From Brevibacterium sediminis (lineage in GTDB: Bacteria > Actinomycetota > Actinomycetes > Actinomycetales > Brevibacteriaceae): a stretch of 64,000 bases of DNA. Shown piece after piece: positions 51,588 to 60,556 of the stretch; position 1 is the first letter of the stretch, and every line of letters starts with the position of its first letter. The position numbers and the translations under genes are program-made. The notes under the pieces were generated by a model. The model had not been told where the DNA came from and ran no database searches. It was given only the letters and a program-made list of their open reading frames with translations. The DNA lies in the NCBI RefSeq assembly GCF_013623905.1, contig NZ_JABKDD010000001.1, positions 682,001-746,000 of the forward strand, written 5' to 3'.

Positions 51588-52838
51588 TCAGGCGACTCCG
51601 AAGAAGGGCCGCACTTCCGCCAGAGCGGTGAGGAAGCGGGTGCAGTCTTCGACGTTGTTGTACAGGTACGTGCTCGCCCGCGTCGAGGCGGTGACCCCGA
51701 AGCGGCGGTGCAGCGGCTGAGCGCAGTGGTGGCCCACCCGCACGGCGATGCCCTGCGAGTCGAGATACTGTCCGACATCGTGGGCGTGCACGCCGTCGAC
51801 GTCGAAGGCCACGGTTCCGATCCGGTCTTCGGCCTCGCCGAGGATGTGGATTCCGGGGATCTGGCCGATCCCGTCGAGGAGGACTCGGGCGAGTTCCTTC
51901 TCATGCTCGAGAACATTGTCCAGCCCCACCTCGGTGAGGTATCCGATCGCTGTCGCGAAAGCCGCCACCTCGGCGACCGGCTGAGTGCCGGCCTCGAACC
52001 GCTGCGGAGCGGGCATGAACTCGGTCTCCTCCATGGTCACCGTGGTGATCATGGATCCGCCGGTGAGCACCGGCGGCAGAGCGTCGAGCAGTTCGGACTT
52101 GCCCCACAGCGCGCCCAGGCCGGTGGGGCCGAGTGCCTTATGAGCGGAGAACGCGGCGAAGTCGACGTCGAGGTCGACGAAGTCCACGGGCATATGCGGA
52201 ACGGACTGGCAGGCGTCGAGCACGACGTAGGCTCCGATGGCGCGGGCCCGTTGCACGAGGCGGTCGACCGGGTTGATCGTGCCGAGGACGTTGGAGACGT
52301 GCGTGAACGCGAGCACCTTCGTCGATTCGTCGACGATCGTGTCGAGATCGGTCAGATCGAGTTCACCGGAGTCAGTGACCGGCAGCCAGCGCAGCTGTGC
52401 TCCCGTGGAGGCAGCCAGCTGCTGCCACGGCACGAGATTCGCATGGTGCTCCATCTCGGTGACGACGATCGAGTCACCGGGGGCGAGGGCGAAACGCTCT
52501 GCGTCGTCTCCCCCGAAGCCATGGCTGGCCCGATCCATGCCGAGGGCCACGATGTTGAGCGCCTCGGTCGCGTTCTTCGTCCAGCACACCTGTTCCGGTG
52601 TCCCGCCGACGAGTCCGGCAGCGGCGATCCGACCGTTCTCGAAGGCGTCCGTGGCCTCGACGGCCAGGGAGTGCGCACCTCGGTGGACGGCGGCGTTGCG
52701 CTGCTGGAAGTACTCGACGAAGGTGTCGATGACGCACTGCGGCTTCTGCGATGTCGCTCCCGAGTCGAGATACGACAGCGGCGACTCCCCGACCCTCACA
52801 TCGAGGATCGGGAAGTCGCCCCTCAGACGTGAGAACAT
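51588..52838 (-). CDS. sufS: Cysteine desulfurase SufS
   Basis: 416 residues. PLP enzyme taking sulphur from cysteine for cluster assembly. The PLP Lys is in FAAFSAHKALGPTGLGALWG (about 225), and the persulphide Cys in RVGHHCAQPLHRRFG (about 370). YLDSGATSQKPQCVIDTF starts the fold. ATG 52838 overlaps the sufC stop as ATGA. Group II (SufS-type) by length and by pairing with SufU. Confidence 0.95.
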   Translation of the reverse strand: MFSRLRGDFPILDVRVGESPLSYLDSGATSQKPQCVIDTFVEYFQQRNAAVHRGAHSLAVEATDAFENGRIAAAGLVGGTPEQVCWTKNATEALNIVALGMDRASHGFGGDDAERFALAPGDSIVVTEMEHHANLVPWQQLAASTGAQLRWLPVTDSGELDLTDLDTIVDESTKVLAFTHVSNVLGTINPVDRLVQRARAIGAYVVLDACQSVPHMPVDFVDLDVDFAAFSAHKALGPTGLGALWGKSELLDALPPVLTGGSMITTVTMEETEFMPAPQRFEAGTQPVAEVAAFATAIGYLTEVGLDNVLEHEKELARVLLDGIGQIPGIHILGEAEDRIGTVAFDVDGVHAHDVGQYLDSQGIAVRVGHHCAQPLHRRFGVTASTRASTYLYNNVEDCTRFLTALAEVRPFFGVA

Positions 52839-53596
52839 CAGACGCCGGCGGTGAAGAAGCGGTCGTAGCCTTCGTTCTCGAGGCGTTCGGCCAGTTCCGG
52901 TCCGCCTTCCTCGGCCACCTTGCCCTTGATGATCACGTGGACGTGATCGGGCTTGATGTAGTTGAGGATGCGCGTGTAGTGGGTGATGAGCATGATGCCG
53001 ACGTCGGTGGCGTCCTTGACGCGGTTGACGCCTTCGGACACGATGCGCAGCGCGTCGACGTCGAGGCCGGAGTCGGTCTCGTCGAGGACGGCGAACTTCG
53101 GCTTGAGCATCTCGAGCTGCAGGATCTCGTGACGCTTCTTCTCGCCGCCGGAGAAGCCTTCGTTGACGTTGCGCGAGGCGAAGGCGGGATCCACACGGAG
53201 GTTCTCCATGGCCTGCTTGAGGTCCTTGGTCCAGTTGCGCAGCTTCGGAGCTTCACCGTCGATGGCGGTCTTGGCCGAGCGGAGGAAGTTCGTCACGGTC
53301 ACGCCGGGAACCTCGACGGGGTACTGCATGGCCAGGAACAGTCCGGCCTTGGCACGCTCGTCGACGGACATCTCAAGGACGTCCTCTCCGTCGAGGGTGA
53401 CCGAACCGGAGGTCACTTCGTACTTGGGGTGACCGGCCAGAGCGTAGGCCAGGGTCGACTTGCCGGAGCCGTTGGGGCCCATGATGGCATGGGTCTCGTT
53501 CGTGTTGATGACGAGGTCGATGCCGTTGAGGATGGGCTTGAGACCGGTATCGGTGTTGACACCGACGTGCAGGTCTTCGATCTTGAGAGTGGACAT
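52838..53596 (-). CDS. sufC: SufC ATPase
   Basis: 252 residues. ABC-type ATPase of the SufBCD scaffold. Walker A GPNGSGKST (about 38-46), signature FSGGEKKRHEILQLE, Walker B FAVLDETDSGLD, switch His in LITHYTRIL. It energises the conformational change of SufB-SufD. ATG 53596 follows AAGGATCATT; the Rieske ferredoxin gene is 26 bases upstream. Confidence 0.96.
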   Translation of the reverse strand: MSTLKIEDLHVGVNTDTGLKPILNGIDLVINTNETHAIMGPNGSGKSTLAYALAGHPKYEVTSGSVTLDGEDVLEMSVDERAKAGLFLAMQYPVEVPGVTVTNFLRSAKTAIDGEAPKLRNWTKDLKQAMENLRVDPAFASRNVNEGFSGGEKKRHEILQLEMLKPKFAVLDETDSGLDVDALRIVSEGVNRVKDATDVGIMLITHYTRILNYIKPDHVHVIIKGKVAEEGGPELAERLENEGYDRFFTAGV

Positions 53597-53622
53597 AATG
53601 ATCCTTCTTCTTCGGTCTTGAG

Positions 53623-53946
53623 TCAGTTCAGGGTGGTGTTCGGGTCGACGAGGATGCGGCCGGCGATCTCTTTGCAGTCATAGACCGCGACGGGTTCGAA
53701 CGCCGGCGGATTGACCGGCTTGCCCGTGTTGAGATCGAACTGCGAGCCGTGCAGCCAGCATTCGATGGTGCAGTCCTCGACGTCTCCTTCGGCCAGCGAC
53801 ACCTCACCATGGGTGCACAGGTCGTCGATGGCGTGTATCGTGCCGTCGGAGTCGCGAGCGATGCAGATCTCGTACTCGCCAACCTCGATGCGCATGGTGC
53901 CGCCGGGGGCCACCTCGTCGGTGGCCGCCACGTCGATCATGGTCAC
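53623..53946 (-). CDS. Rieske-type [2Fe-2S] ferredoxin in the SUF operon
   Basis: 107 residues. The cluster motif is C-T-H in DDLCTHGEVSLAEGDVEDC and C-x2-H in ECWLHGSQFD, the Rieske pattern CxH...CxxH. Actinobacterial suf operons often carry such a ferredoxin between sufD and sufC; it may donate electrons for cluster building. Starts at GTG 53946, overlapping the sufD stop (GTGA), with ATG 53940 as an alternative. Confidence 0.9.
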   Translation of the reverse strand: MTMIDVAATDEVAPGGTMRIEVGEYEICIARDSDGTIHAIDDLCTHGEVSLAEGDVEDCTIECWLHGSQFDLNTGKPVNPPAFEPVAVYDCKEIAGRILVDPNTTLN

Positions 53947-55118
53947 AGAACACTCCGGGACAATTCGTCTTCGATGCGTTCGTTGAGCACGTCTTCGATC
54001 TCGGGCACCTGGATCTTCTGGATCACTTCGTTGAAGAATCCACGGACCACGAGCTGACGAGCGACGTCCTCGGGGATGCCGCGGCTCATGAGGTAGAACA
54101 GGTGCTCCTCATCGAAGCGACCCACCGAGGAGGCGTGGCCGGCACCGGCGATGTCGCCGGTCTCGATCTCGAGGTTCGGCACCGAGTCGGCGCGGGCGCC
54201 ATCGGTGAGGATGAGGTTCCGGTTGAGCTCGTAGGTGTCGATGTCGAGGGCCTCGGGACGGATGAGCACATCGCCGATCCACACGCTGCGCGCGTCCTTG
54301 CCCTGCAGTGCGCCCTTGTAATGGACGTTCGACTGGGCCTTCGGCGTGTTGTGGTCGATGTAGGTGCGGTGCTCGAGGTGCTGACCGGCATCGGCGAAGT
54401 AGAGTCCGAGCAGTTCGGCCTCTCCCCCGGCTGCCGAGTAGCGCACGTTCGTGTTCAGGCGCACGACGTCACCGCCGAGGGTGATGTGGATGTGCTTGAA
54501 CTTCGCGTCCTTGCCCACGATCGCGTCGTGCTGACCGAGGTGCAGGGAGCCGTCGTCCCACAGCTGCAGCGATACGAAGGTCACGTCCGCACCATCGCCG
54601 ATGACGAGGGAGACGAGCTCGGAGTACCGGGCCAGTCCCTCGTGTTCGACGACGATGGTCGCCTTCGAATTCGCACCGACCGTGACGACGACATGGCCGT
54701 GGCCGAGCGCCTCACCGGTGCCGTCCGCGTGGATGATCGCGGCCCGCTCGAGTTCGGTGTCCGCGGGGACCGAGTAGTGCGTCACCGCAGAGGCGCGGTT
54801 GGCGGCGACGGCCGCGGCGCGGTCCTCGGGCTCGAGGATGCCCAGTTCCTGGGCTGACTCGAGCGAGATCTCCTCGACGGACAGACCCTCGGGCAGATCC
54901 GACTCGAACTTCAGCTTCGCCTCGGTGGCGGTGTCCTCGAAGAATTCGCTGAACTTGCGGACGGGAGAGAAGCGCCATTCCTCCTCCCGGCCGGTGGGCA
55001 CGGGGAAGTCGGCGACAGCGAAGCTGCGCGTGCGCGCATCGCGCTTCGAATCGGGCACCTGGACCTCGGAACCGTGCGAATGCTCCGAGAGGCCAAGCGG
55101 GTTGGTGGTATCAGTCAC
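53943..55118 (-). CDS. sufD: SufD scaffold subunit
   Basis: 391 residues. Forms the SufBC2D complex. N-terminal extension, then GREEEWRFSPVRKFSEFF (the WRFS/Y motif), beta-helix core, ending in GHASSVGRFDEEHLFYLMSR and the helical tail ARQLVVRGFFNEVIQKI. Start GTG 55118 with AAAGGAG seven to eight bases before it; 40 bases after sufB. Confidence 0.94.
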   Translation of the reverse strand: MTDTTNPLGLSEHSHGSEVQVPDSKRDARTRSFAVADFPVPTGREEEWRFSPVRKFSEFFEDTATEAKLKFESDLPEGLSVEEISLESAQELGILEPEDRAAAVAANRASAVTHYSVPADTELERAAIIHADGTGEALGHGHVVVTVGANSKATIVVEHEGLARYSELVSLVIGDGADVTFVSLQLWDDGSLHLGQHDAIVGKDAKFKHIHITLGGDVVRLNTNVRYSAAGGEAELLGLYFADAGQHLEHRTYIDHNTPKAQSNVHYKGALQGKDARSVWIGDVLIRPEALDIDTYELNRNLILTDGARADSVPNLEIETGDIAGAGHASSVGRFDEEHLFYLMSRGIPEDVARQLVVRGFFNEVIQKIQVPEIEDVLNERIEDELSRSVL

Positions 55119-55158
55119 AGATTTACTCCTTTGAGTGCAGTGGGCGCCGGGTCGGGTC

Positions 55159-56589
55159 TCAGCCGACCGCGCCTTCCATCTGCAGTTCGATGAGGCGGTT
55201 GAGTTCGAGGGCGTACTCCATCGGGAGTTCGCGTGCGATCGGCTCGACGAAGCCGCGCACGATCATCGCCATCGCCTCGGTCTCCTCCATGCCGCGGGAC
55301 ATGAGGTAGAAGAGCTGATCCTCACTGACCTTCGACACGGTGGCCTCATGGCCGAGTGTGACGTCGTCTTCGCGGATGTCGATGTAGGGGTACGTGTCCG
55401 AACGGGAGACGTTGTCGACGAGCAGGGCGTCGCAGAGGACGTTGTTCGACGAGCCTTCGGCGCCCGGGTGGACGTGGACGAGTCCGCGGTAGCCGGCGCG
55501 GCCGCCGCCGCGGGCCACGGACTTCGACACGATCGACGAATGGGTGTGCGGAGCGGCGTGGACCATCTTCGCACCGGTGTCCTGGTGCTGTCCCTCGCCG
55601 GCGAAGGCCACGGACAGCGTCTCGCCGCGGGCGTGCTCACCGGTCAGCCAGATGGCCGGGTACTTCATGGTCACCTTCGAGCCGATGTTGCCGTCGACCC
55701 ATTCCATGGAGGCGCCCTCTTCGGCGATGGCGCGCTTGGTGACGAGGTTGTACACGTTGTTCGACCAGTTCTGGATCGTCGTGTAGCGGACCTTCGCATC
55801 CTTCTTCGCGATGATCTCGACGACGGCCGAGTGCAGGGAGTCGGTCTTGTAGATCGGAGCGGTGCAGCCCTCGACGTAGTGGACCGAGGAACCCTCGTCG
55901 GCGATGATGAGCGTGCGCTCGAACTGGCCCATGTTCTCCGTGTTGATGCGGAAGTAGGCCTGCAGCGGGATCTCGACGTGGACGCCCTTGGGGACGTAGA
56001 CGAAGGAGCCGCCGGACCAGACAGCGGTGTTCAGAGCGGCGAACTTGTTGTCACCGGACGGAATGATCGACCCGAAGTACTCTTCGAAGATCTCCGGGTG
56101 CTCGCGCAGGCCGGTGTCGGTGTCCATGAAGATGACACCCTGAGCCTCGAGCTCCTCGTTGATCTGGTGGTAGACGACCTCGGACTCGTACTGAGCGGCG
56201 ACACCGGCGACGAGGCGCTGCTTCTCGGCCTCTGGGATGCCGAGCTTGTCATAGGTGTTGCGGATGTCCTCGGGCAGGTCCTCCCAGGACGTCGCCTGTC
56301 CCTCGGTGGAGCGAACGAAGTACTTGATGTCCGCGAAGTCGATTCCGGTGAGGTCGGCGCCCCAGTTCGGCATCGGCTTCTTGTCGAACAGACGCAGAGC
56401 CTTGAGTCGACGCTTGAGCATCCACTCCGGTTCGTCCTTGAGCTTCGAGATGTTGCGGACGACTTCCTCGCTGAGGCCGCGGGTCGCGGTCGCGCCGGCA
56501 TCGTTCTCGTCGTGCCAACCGTATGCGTACTGCCCGAGGTCTTTGAGCTCGGGATTCGCATCGATGATCCGATTTCCTGTGTCAGTCAT
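55159..56589 (-). CDS. sufB: SufB scaffold subunit
   Basis: 476 residues. Site of de novo Fe-S cluster assembly. [12 protein letters not shown] near the N-terminus, [41 protein letters not shown] with conserved core, [13 protein letters not shown] (Cys), and [20 protein letters not shown] at the end. ATG 56589 overlaps the sufR stop as ATGA and has AAGGAGG upstream. Confidence 0.96.
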   Translation of the reverse strand: MTDTGNRIIDANPELKDLGQYAYGWHDENDAGATATRGLSEEVVRNISKLKDEPEWMLKRRLKALRLFDKKPMPNWGADLTGIDFADIKYFVRSTEGQATSWEDLPEDIRNTYDKLGIPEAEKQRLVAGVAAQYESEVVYHQINEELEAQGVIFMDTDTGLREHPEIFEEYFGSIIPSGDNKFAALNTAVWSGGSFVYVPKGVHVEIPLQAYFRINTENMGQFERTLIIADEGSSVHYVEGCTAPIYKTDSLHSAVVEIIAKKDAKVRYTTIQNWSNNVYNLVTKRAIAEEGASMEWVDGNIGSKVTMKYPAIWLTGEHARGETLSVAFAGEGQHQDTGAKMVHAAPHTHSSIVSKSVARGGGRAGYRGLVHVHPGAEGSSNNVLCDALLVDNVSRSDTYPYIDIREDDVTLGHEATVSKVSEDQLFYLMSRGMEETEAMAMIVRGFVEPIARELPMEYALELNRLIELQMEGAVG

Positions 56590-57305
56590 CGTGAACCTCC
56601 TTGAGGTCGATCATTGCTGTGGATGAGTGGTCTGGTCAGTTCCGAAGTCGGAATGTGGGTGGTGCACACATGGTCGCCCTGGGCCAGCGACGACAGCCGC
56701 CGCACGTCGACACCGAGGTAGTCGGAGAACATCGCGAGCTCTGCTTCGCAGATCTCCGGGTACTCCGCCGCCACGGCCTGGATCGGGCAGTGTCCCTGGC
56801 ACAGCTGCATCGCCTCCAACGGGGTTCCGGCCGCGACCGGGGTCGCCGAGGCGGCGTACCCTTCCCGTGTGAGTGCGGCGGCAAGTGCACGTGAGCGAGA
56901 CGCCACTGTGGTGCCGCCGCGCTTTTCGAGTTCCGGTCCGAGTCGCTCCCGCAGTCGGCTCACGAGGTCTTCCGTGAAGCCCTCCACTGCCGATCTGCCG
57001 TGCTTGTCCTCCATGAAGCGCAGGATGTTCACGGCCAACTCGTCGTAGGAATGACTGACCGAATCGTGTCCGGCCGTCGTGACCACATAGTGCCGGGCCG
57101 GTCGGCCCCTGCCCGCCTGTTTGCCGGCGAGTTCACGGACCTCGAGAAGGCCCTCACTCTCCAGCGCGTCCAGGTGACGACGGATCGCCGCGGGAGTCAG
57201 CTCGAGGGCTTTGGCCAAAGACGAAGCAGTGATCGGCCCTTCGTCGAGCACCGACTGGAAAACCTTCTGCCGGGTTCGGCGATCTTCCGTGTCGTTTGCA
57301 GCCAT
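56586..57305 (-). CDS. sufR: SufR-type iron-sulphur sensing repressor
   Basis: 239 residues. Winged helix at about 16-70 ([20 protein letters not shown]), followed by a regulatory domain with Cys in [13 protein letters not shown] and [10 protein letters not shown] and HVCTTHI, candidate ligands for a sensory cluster. First gene of the SUF operon, so it probably senses cluster supply and represses itself and the operon. AAGGAGGTGG precedes ATG 57305. A CAAC-N6-GTTG operator overlaps its promoter. Confidence 0.92.
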   Translation of the reverse strand: MAANDTEDRRTRQKVFQSVLDEGPITASSLAKALELTPAAIRRHLDALESEGLLEVRELAGKQAGRGRPARHYVVTTAGHDSVSHSYDELAVNILRFMEDKHGRSAVEGFTEDLVSRLRERLGPELEKRGGTTVASRSRALAAALTREGYAASATPVAAGTPLEAMQLCQGHCPIQAVAAEYPEICEAELAMFSDYLGVDVRRLSSLAQGDHVCTTHIPTSELTRPLIHSNDRPQGGSR

Positions 57306-57326
57306 AATCCACCTCCTTGACTAACA

Positions 57327-57340
57327 CAACAATATTGTTG
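57327..57340. promoter_or_regulatory. SufR operator (CAAC-N6-GTTG)
   Basis: CAACAATATTGTTG, a perfect 14-base palindrome, is exactly the CAAC-N6-GTTG site known for cyanobacterial SufR. On the minus strand it covers a possible -10 TATTGT (18 bases after TTTACG), 21 bases before the sufR ATG, so bound SufR would block the operon. Confidence 0.8.
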
Positions 57341-57359
57341 CGTAATTTGTTTCGTAAAA

Positions 57360-57378
57360 CTAGGTGAGCCTAACCACC
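57360..57378. promoter_or_regulatory. Possible IdeR/DtxR iron box
   Basis: CTAGGTGAGCCTAACCACC matches the IdeR/DtxR consensus TTAGGTTAGGCTAACCTAA at 13 of 19 positions, including TAGGT and CTAACC halves. It lies just upstream of the putative sufR -35 and about 65 bases before the divergent ABC gene. Confidence 0.5.
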
Positions 57379-57442
57379 GCCCGCGTCGCGCGTGGACACC
57401 GGCGGTTTCGACACCCGTTTCGACGCGTCGTAGAATAGCCTG

Positions 57443-58360
57443 GTGTCATCTCCGGCCCTGACCATTCGCGGTCTCCAGTACTCCTACGGCACCCACCGTG
57501 TCGTCGACGGAATCGACCTCACGGCCGAGTCCGGATCCGTCCTCGGCGTTCTCGGACCCAACGGCGCAGGAAAATCCACGACCATCTCCCTGGCTGTGGG
57601 CACCCGCCGTCCCGAATCGGGCACGGTCGAGATCTTCGGGCACGACCCCGTCACCGAACACGCGACGACGTCGCAGCTGGCCGGGGTCATGCTCCAGGAC
57701 GGCGGACTGCCGAAGAGCTCGAAGCCCCTGCAGGTGCTGCGGCACCTCTCCACCCTCTATGAGAATCCCGTGCCGGTCGACGAACTCGCCGAACCGCTGG
57801 GTCTCCACGACTTCGCCGGACGCACGATGCGCAGGCTCTCCGGAGGACAGAAGCAGCGAGTGGCGCTGGCCGCGGCCCTCATCGGACGGCCCCGCCTCGT
57901 CTTCCTCGACGAGCCCTGCGCCGGTCTCGACCCGCAGGCTCGCGAGGTCGTCCACAGCTTCATCCGCGATCTCGCCGACCGCGGAGTCGCCGTCGTCCTC
58001 ACCACCCACGACCTCGCCGAGGCCGAGGAGCTCTCCGACGAGGTCGTCGTCATCGATCGCGGACGGATCATCGCTCAGGGAGCGCCCGAGGAGCTGCGCA
58101 GCGCCTCCGCCGGGTCCCGGTCGCTGACGATACGCCTCGCCTCCCCTGTCCCCGCCGCCCTCGTCGATCGGCTCACCGAGCTCGGTCCCGCCTCGGCGCA
58201 GGGTTCGATGATCTCTCTCGACGGAGCACCGACGGCGAGTCAGATCGCGGCCGCGTGCACTGCCGTCGCCGAGGCGGGACTGCAGATCACGGACATCGGC
58301 ATGCAGAGGCAGTCCCTGTCCGACGTCTTCTTCGAACTGACCGGGAGGCCGCTGCGATGA
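57443..58360 (+). CDS. ABC transporter ATP-binding protein
   Basis: 305 residues. Walker A GPNGAGKST (about 36-44), signature RLSGGQKQRVALAAALIG, Walker B LVFLDEPCAGLDPQ, switch His in VLTTHDLAEAEELS, then a C-terminal DrrA-like extension. Partner of the permease encoded next. GTG 57443 is six bases after TAGAAT (57431-57436), so a leaderless mRNA is likely. The trio with ctaA mirrors Rv1458c-Rv1456c in mycobacteria. Confidence 0.93.
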   Translation: MSSPALTIRGLQYSYGTHRVVDGIDLTAESGSVLGVLGPNGAGKSTTISLAVGTRRPESGTVEIFGHDPVTEHATTSQLAGVMLQDGGLPKSSKPLQVLRHLSTLYENPVPVDELAEPLGLHDFAGRTMRRLSGGQKQRVALAAALIGRPRLVFLDEPCAGLDPQAREVVHSFIRDLADRGVAVVLTTHDLAEAEELSDEVVVIDRGRIIAQGAPEELRSASAGSRSLTIRLASPVPAALVDRLTELGPASAQGSMISLDGAPTASQIAAACTAVAEAGLQITDIGMQRQSLSDVFFELTGRPLR

Positions 58361-59088
58361 CCTCGACACGCATCGTCTCGCAGGCGAAGTTCGAGACCCT
58401 GTCCGTTCTGCGCAACGGCGAACAACTGCTGCTCTCAATCATCTTCCCGCTGGGACTTCTCGTCTTCCTCGCGAAGACTCCCCTGCTCACCGGGCTCGGG
58501 GTCATCGAGGCCGGTACCGATCCGCTGTCGATCGCCGTCCCCGGGGCGCTGAGCCTGAGCCTGGCCTCCAGCGCATTCACCGGGCAGGCGATCGCAACCG
58601 CCTTCGACCGCCGCTACGGGGTGCTGCGGCAGCTGGCGACGACTCCGCTGGGGACGAACGGACTCATCCTCGGCAAACTCGGCGCCGTCATCGTCGTCGT
58701 TCTCATCCAGTACGCACTCGTCTTCGCCGCGGCGGCGATTCTCGGCTTCCGAGGTCCCGTCGACATCCTCGGACTCTTCCTGGCCACGCTGTTCGGCACC
58801 GCCGCGCTGCTCTCGCTCGGTCTGCTCATGGCCGGCACAGTCCGCGCCGAGGCGACTCTGGCGGCGACGAACCTCATCTGGGTGCTCATGGCGGGCGTCG
58901 GTGGCCTCGTCATCGCACATCCGGGAGAATGGGGAACGGTTGTGGGCTACCTGCCCTCCGGTGCGCTCGGCGACGCCATGCGGTCGGCCATCGGACACGG
59001 CGGCACAGACATCAAAGCAATCATCGTGCTCCTGGTATGGGGGCTTGTGGGAACGCTTGCGGCACGCAGGTGGTTCCGTTTCGAATGA
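58357..59088 (+). CDS. ABC transporter permease (ABC-2 type)
   Basis: 243 residues, six hydrophobic segments in ABC-2 exporter arrangement; ATAFDRRYGVLRQLATTPLG is the conserved cytosolic loop. ATG 58357 overlaps the ATPase stop as ATGA; a longer frame reads that gene out of frame. Substrate unknown; the steady association with ctaA suggests a haem or cytochrome-oxidase role, by inference only. Confidence 0.9.
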   Translation: MTSTRIVSQAKFETLSVLRNGEQLLLSIIFPLGLLVFLAKTPLLTGLGVIEAGTDPLSIAVPGALSLSLASSAFTGQAIATAFDRRYGVLRQLATTPLGTNGLILGKLGAVIVVVLIQYALVFAAAAILGFRGPVDILGLFLATLFGTAALLSLGLLMAGTVRAEATLAATNLIWVLMAGVGGLVIAHPGEWGTVVGYLPSGALGDAMRSAIGHGGTDIKAIIVLLVWGLVGTLAARRWFRFE

Positions 59089-59096
59089 GGAGTGAA

Positions 59097-59999
59097 GTGG
59101 TCACGAAGAAGATCCGCATCGCCGCTTGGGCCATGCTCATCGCCCAGGCAGGGATCATCCTGACCGGGGGAATCGTCCGGCTCACCGGCTCTGGGCTCGG
59201 CTGTTCGGACTGGCCGAAGTGCACCCCTGATTCGCTCGTGGCCACCAGCGAGATGGGCATCCACGGCGCCATCGAGTTCGGCAACCGCCTGCTGGCTGTG
59301 GCGCTGGCGATCCTCGGCGTGTGCATTGCGCTCATGCTGTGGAGGCACCGGAAGCAGCGCCCGGATCTCTTCTGGCTCAATATCGGCCTGCTGGCCATCG
59401 TGCCCGTCCAGGCCGTCGTCGGCGGAATCACCGTGTGGACGAAGCTCAATCCCTGGGTCGTCGCCGGGCACTTCGTGCCCTCGGCCGTCGCTGTCGGCGT
59501 CGCCGCCTACTTCGTCCGCCGCACCTATGACACCGGCGTGCGGCTGGGCACCAAGGCCCCGGCTCCGCTGCCGACTCTGGGGTGGATCATCCTCGGTCTC
59601 ACCGCGATCATCGTCGTCTTCGGCGTGCTCACCACGGGGGCCGGGCCCCATTCGGGTTCGACGATCTCGACCCGCAACAACCTCGACAACATCTGGGTCA
59701 CCCGCTTGCACGCCGCGCCGGTGTGGCTGCTCGTCATCACCACGATCTCCGCTCTCGTCGTCGCCCGGAAGAAGACGCAGACGGCGATGGTCGCCCCGCT
59801 GACCGTGCTTCTCGTCGTCGAGGTGGCCCAGGGAATCATCGGCTACGTCCAGTACTTCCTCGGTGTTCCCGAACTGCTCGTGGCCTTACACATGGTCGGC
59901 CTGTCGGCTACGATTGCGGCAAGCGTTGCCGTCCTCGACAGCGCATACCCGAGGAGCACCGATGTCAGTCCCGATCGTTCCGTGTCTGTGGTTTCCTGA
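59097..59999 (+). CDS. ctaA: Haem A synthase CtaA
   Basis: 300 residues. Converts haem O to haem A for aa3-type oxidase in the membrane. Eight hydrophobic helices; conserved His in GIHGAIEFGNRLL, VVAGHFVPSAV, TRLHAAPVWLL and LVALHMVGLS. LTGSGLGCSDWPKC after helix 1 is the family's Cys-bearing loop. GTG 59097 follows GAGGAG; ATG 59085 in frame, overlapping the permease stop, is an alternative. Confidence 0.92.
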   Translation: MVTKKIRIAAWAMLIAQAGIILTGGIVRLTGSGLGCSDWPKCTPDSLVATSEMGIHGAIEFGNRLLAVALAILGVCIALMLWRHRKQRPDLFWLNIGLLAIVPVQAVVGGITVWTKLNPWVVAGHFVPSAVAVGVAAYFVRRTYDTGVRLGTKAPAPLPTLGWIILGLTAIIVVFGVLTTGAGPHSGSTISTRNNLDNIWVTRLHAAPVWLLVITTISALVVARKKTQTAMVAPLTVLLVVEVAQGIIGYVQYFLGVPELLVALHMVGLSATIAASVAVLDSAYPRSTDVSPDRSVSVVS

Positions 60000-60426
60000 C
60001 TGCGCCGAGGAGGCCATGGAGTTCTACTGCTCCGTCTTCCCCGATTCGCGAGTCCTGTCCATCGAACGCTATCCCGACGAATCCCTCGACGAACACTTCA
60101 AGGGGATGAGCGGGAAGGTCCTGACCGGCCGGTTCGTCCTCGACGGCACAGAGTTCATCTGCCTCGACGGCGGACCGGTGTTCACATTCAACGAGGCGAT
60201 CTCGCTGACCGTCGAATGTGCGGACCAGGCCGAGATCGACCACTATTGGTCGAATCTGTCGGCGTCACCCGAGCATGAACAGTGCGGTTGGCTCAAGGAC
60301 CGCTTCGGAGTCAGCTGGCAGATCGTTCCCGCGAATCTCGGCGAGCTGATGACCGGTCCGGCACAGACTCATGCGCTCATGCAGATGAAGAAGATCGTCA
60401 TCGACGACCTCGTCAACGCCGGCTGA
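59962..60426 (+). CDS. VOC family protein (PhnB/YjdN-like)
   Basis: 154 residues. VPIVPCLWFPDCAEEAMEFY and GTEFICLDGGPVFTFNEAIS match the 3-demethylubiquinone-methyltransferase-like/PhnB branch of the glyoxalase-bleomycin fold; WSNLSASPEHEQCGWLKDRFG and SWQIVP complete it. No activity can be assigned. ATG 59962 follows GAGGAG and overlaps the ctaA end by 38 bases in another frame. Confidence 0.87.
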   Translation: MSVPIVPCLWFPDCAEEAMEFYCSVFPDSRVLSIERYPDESLDEHFKGMSGKVLTGRFVLDGTEFICLDGGPVFTFNEAISLTVECADQAEIDHYWSNLSASPEHEQCGWLKDRFGVSWQIVPANLGELMTGPAQTHALMQMKKIVIDDLVNAG

Positions 60427-60469
60427 GAATTTGCGTTCCGACCCGAAGCGCAAGGCACAGACGCACAAC

Positions 60470-60529
60470 GGCCCAGTTTGAGTTGGATAGCACTGTTTCA
60501 AATCTGTGCTATCCAGCTCAAACTGGGCC
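60470..60529. terminator. Bidirectional terminator between VOC gene and ctaB
   Basis: 24-base arms at 60470-60493 and 60506-60529 pair with one G-U: GGCCCAGTTTGAGTTGGATA and so on. Loop of 12 bases (TGTTTCAAATCT). Genes on both sides converge. Confidence 0.85.
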
Positions 60530-60556
60530 GAATGGATCAGCGGGTTCTTCGGCGAG

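Noticed and set aside
54755-54785. TCCGCGGGGAC in sufD as a seventh palindromic element
   Set aside because: Only half of the core is present and the symmetry is lost; it is ordinary conserved SufD coding sequence.
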